A stretch of DNA of 64,000 bases, taken from positions 44,971-108,970 of the forward strand of contig JBBRLL010000006.1 of assembly GCA_038231395.1 (NCBI GenBank), given 5' to 3'. Positions 7,338-15,586 of this stretch are shown here, one piece after another. Every line of letters begins with the position of its first letter. Positions within the stretch are counted from its first letter, which is position 1. Below the pieces are notes generated by a model that was not told the origin of the DNA, ran no database searches, and saw only the letters and a list, made by a program, of their open reading frames with translations. Origin of the DNA: Stagnihabitans sp038231395 (lineage in GTDB: Bacteria; Pseudomonadota; Alphaproteobacteria; Rhodobacterales; Rhodobacteraceae). Both the position numbers and the translations under genes were made by a program.

Positions 7338-7922
7338 TCAGGCTTTGCGCTTGCGGGCGGTCAACAGGCCAAAACCAAACAAGGCGCCAGCCAGCATGGG
7401 CAGCGAGGCGGGCAGCGGGATGGGTGAGGCATTCACCACCACCGAAGCACGGAAGGCACCCGGTCCACCCGCGTTGGTGGCGTGGAAGGTCAGGGTGTTG
7501 ACCCCGGCCAGGAAGGTTGCGGCACCTTGGGTGAAGGCGTGCATCGCCTGGAAGGCGTCAAGGCCGAAATTCAGTGACGAGACTTGCGTCCCGTTCAACT
7601 CGACCGTGCCAGAGTTGTCGACGCCCCACAAACCGGCCAAAGAGGCGGTGTTCAGTTTAAAGTGGGTCAGATCGAATTTGAAAACGAAGTCCAGCGTGCC
7701 GTATTCGACCAGCGGGCTGTTGACCCAGACCCAATTGGACGCCTGCGGCGTTGCCACATGCGTATAAGAGCCGTTGTCGGTATCGACAGTGCCTGTCGGA
7801 TTGATGAACCCGCCAGCCCCGGTTGACCCGGTGCCACCAGCGGCCACGGTCGACGCATTGGCGGCAATGGCCATAACGGAAACTGCGGCTGCGAGGGCGA
7901 TCGTCTTGAAGATATGTGCCAT
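7338..7922 (-). CDS. VPLPA-CTERM sorting-domain exported protein
   Basis: A 194-residue protein with a signal peptide (MAHIFKTIALAAAVSVMAIA, cleavage likely at ANA-ST). The C-terminal tripartite signal consists of the motif PIPLPASLPML, a hydrophobic helix and RKRK. Such tails are processed by an exosortase and tie the protein to the envelope or exopolysaccharide. The middle (about residues 40-160) looks like a beta-rich surface domain. GGAGAAGCAA precedes the ATG at 7922; an in-frame ATG lies four codons upstream. No exosortase is in the window. Confidence 0.88.
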   Translation of the reverse strand: MAHIFKTIALAAAVSVMAIAANASTVAAGGTGSTGAGGFINPTGTVDTDNGSYTHVATPQASNWVWVNSPLVEYGTLDFVFKFDLTHFKLNTASLAGLWGVDNSGTVELNGTQVSSLNFGLDAFQAMHAFTQGAATFLAGVNTLTFHATNAGGPGAFRASVVVNASPIPLPASLPMLAGALFGFGLLTARKRKA

Positions 7923-8251
7923 TTGCTTCTCCATAAGGATGTGTGCCGGGATTAGACGGCATTTCCGGCAAATTTTAGGCGATCGGATGGCGCGGGGCAG
8001 CGATGCTGGATGGCACGACGCGCACTGTTTCCGCTGGCCCATCAACCCGACGGGATAGGCCTTGTCAGGACTGAAAACCTGAACAATCCGGGCCGGGAGG
8101 ATTGCGTGTGGCTCGCGGCGCGCAATTTCGATTCGGGGCGCGTGGCCTTTGGGCGCTTGTGGATTCGAAGTGCCCTCAGCCCTCAGCCCTTTGGCGGGCC
8201 GCAGCCTGTGGGTACCGTTCGCCCAGATTGCGCGGGCGTCTCTTATGATCC
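7923..8251. other. 329-bp gap, no gene seen
   Basis: This lies between trxB and the VPLPA-CTERM gene, both on the minus strand. It should hold the promoter of the VPLPA-CTERM gene. I see no convincing ORF, hairpin or terminator; CCCTCAG repeats twice near 8171-8184. Confidence 0.5.
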
Positions 8252-9190
8252 TCAGTGACCCGACAGCCAGCGTTCGGCGTCGAGGGCGGCCATGCAGCCC
8301 ATACCGGCAGAGGTAACCGCTTGACGATAGATGTGGTCGGTCAGGTCGCCGGCCGCAAAGACGCCGGGAATCGCGGTGCGCGTGGTGCCCGGTTCAACCT
8401 GAACATAGCCGCCGTTGTGCAAGGGCAGTTGATCCTTGACCAGCTCTGACGCCGGGGCGTGGCCGATGGCCACAAAAAAGCCGTGGCAAGCGATGTCCGC
8501 CACAACCCCGGTCAGCAGGTTGCGGGTCCGCACGCCAGTGACAGAGGCGGGGGCGTCGGATCCCAGAACCTCTGTCACCTCAGAGTTCCACACCATCTGG
8601 ATTTTCGGATGTTTGAACAGACGGTCCTGCATGATCTTTTCGGCGCGCAAACTGTCGCGACGGTGGATCAGCGTGACTTTGGTGGCAAAGTTGGTCAGGA
8701 ACAAAGCCTCCTCGACCGCTGTATTGCCGCCACCGATCACCACGACCTCTTTGCCCCGGTAGAAAAAGCCGTCGCAGGTCGCACAGGCCGACACGCCAAA
8801 GCCTTTGAACTTCTGCTCGGACGGCAGACCCAGCCATTTGGCCTGCGCGCCGGTCGCAAGGATCACCGCATCGGCTTTATAGGTCACGCCGCTGTCGGAC
8901 TGGGCGGTGAAGGGGCGGTTTTGCAGGTCAAGCGAGGTGATGTAGTCGGAAATCACCTCCGCACCCATCGCCGTGGCATGATCCTGCATCCGGATCATCA
9001 GGTCGGGGCCCTGCACATGGGTGTCACCCGGCCAGTTCTCGACCTCCGTCGTGATGGTCAACTGGCCACCAGGCGTCAGGCCCTGCACGAGGATGGGGTT
9101 CAGCATGGCGCGGGCGGCATAAACCGCCGCCGTATAGCCCGCCGGGCCTGAGCCTATGATCAGAACCCGTGTGTGCCGCGTCTCGCCCAT
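8252..9190 (-). CDS. trxB: Thioredoxin reductase
   Basis: A 312-residue flavoprotein that reduces thioredoxin with NADPH in the cytoplasm. It has the FAD-binding GSGPAGYTAAVYAARA at the N-terminus, the redox-active CATC in GVSACATCDGFF (about residues 135-145), the NADPH-binding VVIGGGNTAVEEALFL, and the C-terminal FAD motif GVFAAGDLTDHIYRQAVTSA. GAGGG precedes the ATG. The lrp gene is divergent, as in other Rhodobacteraceae. Confidence 0.97.
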   Translation of the reverse strand: MGETRHTRVLIIGSGPAGYTAAVYAARAMLNPILVQGLTPGGQLTITTEVENWPGDTHVQGPDLMIRMQDHATAMGAEVISDYITSLDLQNRPFTAQSDSGVTYKADAVILATGAQAKWLGLPSEQKFKGFGVSACATCDGFFYRGKEVVVIGGGNTAVEEALFLTNFATKVTLIHRRDSLRAEKIMQDRLFKHPKIQMVWNSEVTEVLGSDAPASVTGVRTRNLLTGVVADIACHGFFVAIGHAPASELVKDQLPLHNGGYVQVEPGTTRTAIPGVFAAGDLTDHIYRQAVTSAGMGCMAALDAERWLSGH

Positions 9191-9375
9191 CTTGCCCTCA
9201 CATCAAATCCAGCCGCCCCGATATAGGCAAAGGCTGCGTCCTGCGAAAGGGGGGCCTGCGCAAGGCGGGATTGCGGCTTTGACGGGTGGCCCTGGCTTTT
9301 TGTTGCGTGGTTGCGAAATATTATTGCGCAAAGGAGGGCAAAGGCGTACAGAAAATCTCAAAAGAGGAGCTGCCG

Positions 9376-9876
9376 ATGCCGGTTTCCAAGCTTGACGCGA
9401 TTGACCGGAAGATTCTGGCTGAATTGCAGGGTGACGGGCGGATGACCAATGTGGAGCTTGCCTCCCGGGTCGGAATTTCGGCACCGCCCTGTTTGCGCCG
9501 GGTGCGGACGCTGGAGACTGCGGGGTATATCAAAGGCTATCACGCCGCGATTGACGCGCGCGAGATGGGGTTTGAGGTGCAGGTTTTCGCCATGGTGCGG
9601 CTGAACAGTCAGGCCGAGGCGGATTTGGCAACCTTTGAGGCGCGGTGTCGGGCTTGGCCTTTGGTGCGCGAGTGTCACATGCTGAACGGCGAGATCGATT
9701 TCATCCTGAAATGCGTGGCGCCGGATTTGTCGACCTTTCAGAACTTTCTCACCGAGCAGTTGTTGAAGGCGGAGAATGTGGCGAACGTCAAAACATCGCT
9801 GGTGATCCGCTGCGCCAAGGATGCGCCGGGTTTGCCGTTTGACGTGCTGGAAGCGCGGTTGGAGAAGAAAGTCTGA
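9376..9876 (+). CDS. Lrp/AsnC family transcriptional regulator
   Basis: A 166-residue regulator. The N-terminal winged HTH (LDAIDRKILAELQGDGRMTN, then VELASRVGISAPPCLRRVRT) is followed by a RAM ligand-binding domain (MVRLNSQAEADLATFEARCR ... LVRECHMLNGEIDFILKCVA). The ATG at 9376 has GAGGAG 6 nt upstream. The divergent trxB partner suggests it may control that gene or amino-acid genes; the effector cannot be read from the sequence. Confidence 0.93.
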   Translation: MPVSKLDAIDRKILAELQGDGRMTNVELASRVGISAPPCLRRVRTLETAGYIKGYHAAIDAREMGFEVQVFAMVRLNSQAEADLATFEARCRAWPLVRECHMLNGEIDFILKCVAPDLSTFQNFLTEQLLKAENVANVKTSLVIRCAKDAPGLPFDVLEARLEKKV

Positions 9877-9881
9877 GATCT

Positions 9882-9936
9882 GATTTTTCGCAGAAAAATC
9901 GTGGCCAGTGGAACCACGATTTTTCTGCGAAAAATC
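9882..9936. repeat. Perfect 23-bp inverted repeat built from two palindromes
   Basis: The arm at 9882-9904 is the exact reverse complement of 9914-9936, with a 9-nt loop CCAGTGGAA. Each arm contains GATTTTTCGCAGAAAAATC, itself a palindrome of two 8-bp halves around GCA. It lies 6 nt after the lrp stop, between convergent lrp and aruI, and both sides contain T/A runs, so it can act as a bidirectional terminator. A degenerate single copy lies at 5319-5337. Confidence 0.9.
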
Positions 9937-10005
9937 GAGTGTCGCAAACTTGAGGAACAGGCCACAGCTTAAATTCGTTCCCCAGAGTGGTTGACAAGCT
10001 GCACT

Positions 10006-11583
10006 CTACAAGGTGACGCGGATCTCTATCAGCCTTGGGCCGTTGCAAGGCTGACTTAGCGCCCAATGCAGCACATCGGGTTCCTGCGGGACCGAGGTAA
10101 AGGGCAGGTCACACGCGGCGGCAAAAGGCTCCATCCGCAGGGGCGAAGGGTGGCAGCCGATGACCTCGGTATTGGCCCCGCGCATGGCATCGGCAATCTC
10201 GCGGTAGGCGGCATTGTTCCAGACGAGGAAGGTGATCGGCAGGCGTTCATCCACGGCGGTGCGCAATTCACCGGGCGAGAATTGCAACCCGCCGTCGCCG
10301 AGCAGGCAGACGACTTTACTGCCGGGGGCCGCCAGCGCCGCCCCGACCGCCGCACCGGGACCAAAGCCCAATGCGCCATACCCGGTGGCCGCATTGAACC
10401 AGCCGCTGGGGCGATCATGGTCATAATACAGGTTGCCGGCATAGACCGGCTGGGTGCTATCACCGACGATCAGAGCGCCGGGCAGGGCCGAGCGGATCGT
10501 CTCCACCATGTCCAGCATGCCAGGGTAGGTGGCGCTCAGGTCCGCCATCGACGCCCGGGCGGTGACGCGGGTCGCAGCCGCACGTGCCGCACCATCGCCC
10601 TGCCGCGCCTGAACCAAGGGCAGCAGCGCCGCCATCGTGGCACTAGCATCGCCCAAAAGCCGCAGGCCAGCCTCACGCCGCGCCAGTTGCTTGGCATCAA
10701 TGTCGATCCGGATCATCGACGGCAGTTCGGGGTAAGGTGCTACCGCATACATGTCATATTCGGTGGGGCCAAATTCGGTCCCCACGGCCAGGACCAGATC
10801 GGCTGCGGCGACCAGATCGCGCGCCGCGTCAACGCAGGGAGAGACCGGAACGCATAGCGGGTGACCGTGCAGCATGCCGCGGGCGTTGACGGTTTGCACA
10901 ACCGGGGCGTCGAGCTTTTCGGCCAAGGCGCGCAGCACGGTGTTGCAGCCCCGCGCGCCTCCGCCTGCAAGGATCACCACGCGCTTGGCGATGTTCAGCC
11001 GCTTTGCGGCATCGTCCAGAACAAGCTGCGGCGGCACAATCCTTGGAGCAACTGGCGCTGGCGGCGACAAGGCGGCGCAGGGCATCGGCATCACGTCGGT
11101 CGGCACTTCAAGGTGAACCGGTCCCGGGCGGCCACTGGTCAACAGGGCAAAGGCCCAGTCAAGCGCAGGCCCGACTTCGGCCGGTTCAGTGATCTGCCGC
11201 GACGGGCACAAGGTGCTGACAAGCGCCATCTGTCCGGGCAATTCATGCAGAAAGCCAAGGCCCAGACCCTGGACCGCGCGCCGGTTGACCCCTGAAATCA
11301 CCAGCATCGGAATGCTGTCGGCGCGCGCCTGTGCCATAGCGGTCAGGATGTTGGTCAGCCCCGGCCCGGTGATGACAAAGGCCACGCCGGGCTTGCCGGA
11401 AACGCGGGCATAGCCATCGGCCATAAAGCCGCAGCCCTGTTCGTGCCGGGCCGTGACGTGGCGGATTTTGGAGCCGGACAGGCCACGGTACATATCCACC
11501 GTGTGCACGCCGGGGATGCCGAAGACGACGCTGACGCCGCGCGCCTCCAGACCCTCCACCAGACGCTCTCCAACTGTTCTCAT
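10006..11583 (-). CDS. aruI: 5-guanidino-2-oxopentanoate decarboxylase (AruI-like)
   Basis: A 525-residue thiamine-diphosphate enzyme of the acetolactate synthase fold. It has the N-terminal Pyr domain with catalytic Glu (RHEQGCGFMADGYAR) and the C-terminal PP domain with the ThDP motif LLGDGGLQFSPGELRTAVDE ... NNAAY. On its own it could be any ALS-like decarboxylase. The assignment rests on its 4-nt overlap with a strongly AruH-like transaminase. AruH and AruI convert arginine to 5-guanidino-2-oxopentanoate and then to 4-guanidinobutyraldehyde. Confidence 0.82.
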   Translation of the reverse strand: MRTVGERLVEGLEARGVSVVFGIPGVHTVDMYRGLSGSKIRHVTARHEQGCGFMADGYARVSGKPGVAFVITGPGLTNILTAMAQARADSIPMLVISGVNRRAVQGLGLGFLHELPGQMALVSTLCPSRQITEPAEVGPALDWAFALLTSGRPGPVHLEVPTDVMPMPCAALSPPAPVAPRIVPPQLVLDDAAKRLNIAKRVVILAGGGARGCNTVLRALAEKLDAPVVQTVNARGMLHGHPLCVPVSPCVDAARDLVAAADLVLAVGTEFGPTEYDMYAVAPYPELPSMIRIDIDAKQLARREAGLRLLGDASATMAALLPLVQARQGDGAARAAATRVTARASMADLSATYPGMLDMVETIRSALPGALIVGDSTQPVYAGNLYYDHDRPSGWFNAATGYGALGFGPGAAVGAALAAPGSKVVCLLGDGGLQFSPGELRTAVDERLPITFLVWNNAAYREIADAMRGANTEVIGCHPSPLRMEPFAAACDLPFTSVPQEPDVLHWALSQPCNGPRLIEIRVTL

Positions 11584-12767
11584 ATCGCACCTGTCATCTG
11601 GCGGGCGGCGAAGGCTGCAATGCGGCGGCAGGCTTCGGCGGTTTCATCATCCGGGCGGGTCAGGCTCAGCCGCAGCCATCCGCTGAGCGAAGCCCCAAAG
11701 CTTTCGCCCGGCATCACCGCCACCATTTCCTCGGCAAGGAGCTTGCGGGAAAAAACCTCACCTGACAAGCCGGTGGCGCTGATGTCGATCACCGTGAACA
11801 TGCCGGCACCCGGTTGGTGGACGTGGATGGCGTTTTGGCCGTGCAAGGCGTCGCGGATCAGCGCGGCTCTGCGGGCGAACCGTTCCGCCATGCCGCGGGC
11901 GACAGTGGAGGGGTGCGAGACCGCCAAAGCCGTCATGTCGGCGATGAAGGGCTGGTTGCCGAACAACATGGTTTCAGCGACCGGCAGCAGGCGCGCGGTA
12001 AACTGACCGGGACCGACGGCCCAGCCAGACCGGAAACCGGGGGCCGCGTGGGATTTGGAGATCGACGATACCACGATCGTGCGGTCTGCCAGTTCGGCCT
12101 CATCCAGCGGCGAGGCGAACGGGGCATCGCCAAAGATCAATTCTTCATAAACCTCATCCGACACGATCCACAGGTCATGCTCTTTTGCCAGCCGCCCAAG
12201 CGCCAGCACGTCGGCTTTGCTCAGCACGGCTCCGGTCGGGTTGTGCGGGGTGTTGAGAAACAGGATGCGCGACGCTGGCGTGATCCGTGCCGCGACATCG
12301 GCCACCTGCATGCAAAAGCCGTGTTCAGGTCGCAAGGGCACCGGAACTGTCCGCGCGCCGGCGGAGGCTATGACGCCTTCATAAGTGGCATACATCGGGT
12401 CGCCGACCAGAACCTCGTCCCCTTCCTGCACCAAGGCCAGCATCACCGCATAAAGTGCCGTCTGGGTGCCCGGAAACGCAATGATCTGGTTCGGTCTGAT
12501 CACCCGGCCCGAACGGCGGGAGTACCGCTGCGCCAGAGCGGCCAGCAGGCCCGGCTCGCCTCTGCCGTTGGAATAGGCATGACGGCCCGCGTCCATCGCA
12601 GATTTGGCCGCAGCGATCAACTCCGGCGGCGGCGGCACGTCGGGCTCGCCGATGGTCAGCGACAGAACCTGATGGCCAGAGGCGGCCATGGCTTTGGCCA
12701 TCGCGTGGACTTCCCATTTGGCACCGCCAAGTCCTGCAAGACGCTCGGTAATGCTGGCGTATCTCAT
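11580..12767 (-). CDS. aruH: Arginine-pyruvate transaminase (AruH-like)
   Basis: A 395-residue fold-type I PLP aminotransferase. It has NTPHNPTGAV, DEVYEEL and the PLP-lysine motif SSISKSHAAPGFRSGW. Similarity to Pseudomonas AruH runs from the N-terminus (MRYASITERLAGLGGAKWEV) to the C-terminal RLSLTRPDDETAEACRRIA. Its start overlaps the tetR stop by 4 nt, and its stop overlaps the aruI start by 4 nt, so all three are tightly coupled. The general aspartate/aromatic aminotransferase family is the alternative. Confidence 0.85.
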   Translation of the reverse strand: MRYASITERLAGLGGAKWEVHAMAKAMAASGHQVLSLTIGEPDVPPPPELIAAAKSAMDAGRHAYSNGRGEPGLLAALAQRYSRRSGRVIRPNQIIAFPGTQTALYAVMLALVQEGDEVLVGDPMYATYEGVIASAGARTVPVPLRPEHGFCMQVADVAARITPASRILFLNTPHNPTGAVLSKADVLALGRLAKEHDLWIVSDEVYEELIFGDAPFASPLDEAELADRTIVVSSISKSHAAPGFRSGWAVGPGQFTARLLPVAETMLFGNQPFIADMTALAVSHPSTVARGMAERFARRAALIRDALHGQNAIHVHQPGAGMFTVIDISATGLSGEVFSRKLLAEEMVAVMPGESFGASLSGWLRLSLTRPDDETAEACRRIAAFAARQMTGAI

Positions 12768-13438
12768 GCTCGGTCGTCCATTTCAGGGGTGTTTGAAATA
12801 GGCTCTGCCAAAATCAGGTAGCGCGCCAGATTGACTGCGACAATGGCACCGACCGCGCGGAGGCCGATTTCAACCAGTTCGCCGCGCCTGAACTCCTCCG
12901 GCAGGGCGCACCCCTCCATCCAGAGGCCGTCAATCACCGCATTGCCCGCAATGGCCAGACGGCGCAGTTCGGCGTCGGTGCGCTCACCCGGCAGGGCTGC
13001 GATCAGGTCTTGCAGGCGGTTGCGGAAGCCCAGGTAGCCCACGGCGTGAATTTGCCGCATGGAGGGGTCGCGGTGGGTTTCCTGCAGGAACGTCGCCCAC
13101 AGGATCAGCGATTCCGGGTCCACCACCGGGGGCCGCAAAGAGGCCGCCACAAAGGCTGCCAGCCGGGCGTGGGGGTCATGCGGGGCGGCAAGCAAAACGG
13201 CCGCTGCGTCTTCGGTCATCCGGTCCATCAAGTGGCGGTAGGCCGAGGCGACCAGTTGATCCTTGCCTTCGAAATAGTGACGGATCAGGCCCGCCGTCAC
13301 CCCGGCCCGCAACGCGATGGCCCGCACTGTGGCCGTCTTGGCGCCACCCTCCGCCACCAGCGCCAAAGTGGCGTCGATCAAGGACTGACGGCGCTTGTCT
13401 TCAGCCTCGCGTCGGTAGGGTTTGCGGTCCTGTGTCAT
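12764..13438 (-). CDS. TetR-family regulator (BetI-like)
   Basis: A 224-residue TetR/AcrR regulator. The HTH is at about residues 35-65 (TVRAIALRAGVTAGLIRHYF, followed by EGKDQLV). The C-terminal ligand domain resembles BetI (AAFVAASLRPPVVDPESLIL). It is the first gene of the tetR-aruH-aruI operon and probably controls it, perhaps in response to arginine or a guanidino compound; that is inference. No clear Shine-Dalgarno sequence is visible. Confidence 0.9.
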   Translation of the reverse strand: MTQDRKPYRREAEDKRRQSLIDATLALVAEGGAKTATVRAIALRAGVTAGLIRHYFEGKDQLVASAYRHLMDRMTEDAAAVLLAAPHDPHARLAAFVAASLRPPVVDPESLILWATFLQETHRDPSMRQIHAVGYLGFRNRLQDLIAALPGERTDAELRRLAIAGNAVIDGLWMEGCALPEEFRRGELVEIGLRAVGAIVAVNLARYLILAEPISNTPEMDDRA

Positions 13439-13563
13439 GCTGGGGCGGGCCTTGTTGTTCGTGCGGATAATTCATAGACATGCATTTGGCGCGCCGCAAG
13501 CACCGTGCGAGCGATTGCTGGCAAATACCGCAAAGCCACAGGTCTGGGACGCCTTGCAGGATA

Positions 13564-14166
13564 TTATGGATATATTTCAGTGGGATCAACACCCCAGATC
13601 GCGGTCTTTCTGACCCAGCCCTTGGTGCCTTCCACCGAAATCCGGCACCAATCCGGCACGCATTGCAAAAGCTTGCCGATCACGCCCAGTTCAGATTGGT
13701 AAACGACATCGGATTTTTCGTCAGGGCCGTCGAAGGCCTGACTCATGTCCTTGGCAATCATCACGGAACGCACGCCCGACAACAGGGTATAGTGGATCCA
13801 GCCGCCCGCGCCGTCCACATCCTCGACCCGGCGCCAGTGTTCATATTCCGCTGTGATCTTCAGCGGCATGCCTTCGCGGGTGAACACCCAGTCGATGCGG
13901 TGGGTCAGCCCCGGACCGCGCCGGGCGTTGCCTTCGTGGCCTTTCAGGGTCACAAAACGCGGGATCGGCAGGTTGGTGACGGCACCCTTGCCCGGATCGT
14001 GCGGCCCGGCAGGCTCGTTCGGGTTGGCCGCACCGTTGATGCCGGGATCGGTGGCACCTTCCAACTGCTGTTCCAGCGTTGGGGTAGCCGCTGTGCTGTC
14101 TTCTGCCGCACAGGGCTGCGCCAAAGACCAGACCACCAGTCCCGCTGTCAAAAGGAGTGCCTTCAT
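13564..14166 (-). CDS. Exported SH3-domain protein
   Basis: A 200-residue protein with a signal peptide (MKALLLTAGLVVWSLAQPCA, then A-EDS) and a Pro/Ala-rich linker. Two bacterial SH3-type segments follow (NARRGPGLTHRIDWVF ... ; VVYQSELGVIGKLLQCVPDW ... GTKGWVRKTAIWG). Such proteins are usually periplasmic and may bind peptidoglycan. It is divergent from a 2-hydroxyacid dehydrogenase, an arrangement common in Rhodobacteraceae. Function unknown. Confidence 0.85.
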   Translation of the reverse strand: MKALLLTAGLVVWSLAQPCAAEDSTAATPTLEQQLEGATDPGINGAANPNEPAGPHDPGKGAVTNLPIPRFVTLKGHEGNARRGPGLTHRIDWVFTREGMPLKITAEYEHWRRVEDVDGAGGWIHYTLLSGVRSVMIAKDMSQAFDGPDEKSDVVYQSELGVIGKLLQCVPDWCRISVEGTKGWVRKTAIWGVDPTEIYP

Positions 14167-14297
14167 ATCCGTCCTGCCCGAAGCGGCTGCGTCTTGGTGC
14201 TTTGCCCGTCGCGATCTTTCGCAACGGCCTTGTGCGCGGCCTCGCTTGCCGTCACTTTGCCACCAAAGCCGTGCGTTGGGAAGTGAGGGAGAGCGTC

Positions 14298-15287
14298 ATG
14301 AGTCAAAGCCGGGGTCAAAGCCGTTTGTCCGTGGTGGTGACGCGCCATCTGCCGCCTGTGGTGGAAACCCGGCTGAAAGAGCTGTTCGACGTCGAGTTGC
14401 GCGACCCTGACACTCAGATGAGCCGGGAGGAACTGGCGGCTGCGCTGCAGCGCTGTGACGTGCTGGTGCCGACAATCACCGACAAGGTTGACGCAGGGTT
14501 GATCGAACGGGCCGGGATGCGGTTGAAGCTGATCGCCAACTACGGCTCGGGCGTTGATCATATCGACGTGGCGGCGGCGCGCAGCCGGGGGATACTGGTG
14601 TCCAACACGCCCGGGGTTTCGACAGAAGACACCGCTGACATGGCGATCGCGCTGATCCTTGCCTTGATCCGCCGGATTCCGGAAGGACTGGCTGCAATGC
14701 AGGCGGGCGACTGGCAAGGCTGGTCGCCGATGGCGTTTCTGGGCGGGCGGCTGGCCGGGCGGCGTCTGGGGATACTGGGCATGGGGCGGATCGGGCAGGC
14801 GGTGGCGCGGCGGGCCAAGGCGTTTGGCTGTCAGATCCACTACCACAACCGTCGCCGGTTGCGGGCCGAGGTTGAGGCGGAGTTGGAGGCGACGTGGTGG
14901 GAAAGTCTCGACCAGATGGTGTCCCGGATGGACATCGTGTCGATCAACTGCCCGCACACGCCGTCAACCTACCACCTGATGAACGCGCGGCGGCTGAAGC
15001 TGATGAAGCCCACTGCCGTCATCGTGAACACCTCTCGCGGGGAGGTGATTGACGAGAACGCCTTGACGCGGGGCTTGCGGGCCGGAGAGTTGGCGGGGGC
15101 GGGCCTAGACGTCTATGAAAACGGCCGGGTGAACCCGCGGTTGAAAGCGGTGCCCAACGTGGTCTTGCTGCCGCACATGGGGTCGGCGACCATCGAGGGC
15201 CGGATCGAGATGGGCGAGAAGGTCATCATCAACATCAAGACCTTTGCCGATGGGCACCGGCCACCCGATCAGGTCGTGCCGGGGTAA
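14298..15287 (+). CDS. D-2-hydroxyacid dehydrogenase (glyoxylate/hydroxypyruvate reductase type)
   Basis: A 329-residue NAD(P)-dependent D-isomer 2-hydroxyacid dehydrogenase. The nucleotide-binding loop is LGILGMGRIGQAVARRAKAF, the catalytic Arg lies in NTSRGEVIDENAL, and the catalytic His in VVLLPHMGSATIE. GyaR-type D-glycerate dehydrogenases fit best. The ATG at 14298 follows GAGGGAGAG. The palindrome at 15309 follows its stop codon. Confidence 0.92.
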   Translation: MSQSRGQSRLSVVVTRHLPPVVETRLKELFDVELRDPDTQMSREELAAALQRCDVLVPTITDKVDAGLIERAGMRLKLIANYGSGVDHIDVAAARSRGILVSNTPGVSTEDTADMAIALILALIRRIPEGLAAMQAGDWQGWSPMAFLGGRLAGRRLGILGMGRIGQAVARRAKAFGCQIHYHNRRRLRAEVEAELEATWWESLDQMVSRMDIVSINCPHTPSTYHLMNARRLKLMKPTAVIVNTSRGEVIDENALTRGLRAGELAGAGLDVYENGRVNPRLKAVPNVVLLPHMGSATIEGRIEMGEKVIINIKTFADGHRPPDQVVPG

Positions 15288-15308
15288 GGGGTTTGAACCG
15301 GGTGCCGG

Positions 15309-15334
15309 AAGATGGGCAGATTGCCCATCCTACC
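15309..15334. repeat. Dispersed palindrome, copy 3
   Basis: GATGGGCA-GAT-TGCCCATC flanked by AA and CTACC. It starts 22 nt after the dehydrogenase stop codon and is identical over 26 nt to copy 5 at 57805. The rest of the 299-bp gap to 15586 shows no gene. Confidence 0.9.
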
Positions 15335-15586
15335 CGGTGGGCCGCGTGGGGGTTTGTGAATGCCCTGAACGCAGCCTGCGGGTCGGGGCACAGGGAACGG
15401 GCCAGAGGGCGGCGCTTTTGGGCCAGAACAGCCGCGTGTCACGAGATGGCGGGGTCACACGCATTTGCGGATTTTACCGCGCAGTATTGGGCATCGGGCA
15501 AAGTATCCGGGTGAAACGCTGGTAGGGTATCCTCAACAAGGCTCGGCGCACGGTCCTTCGCCTGAAGTCTGTCACGAAGCGACCGG

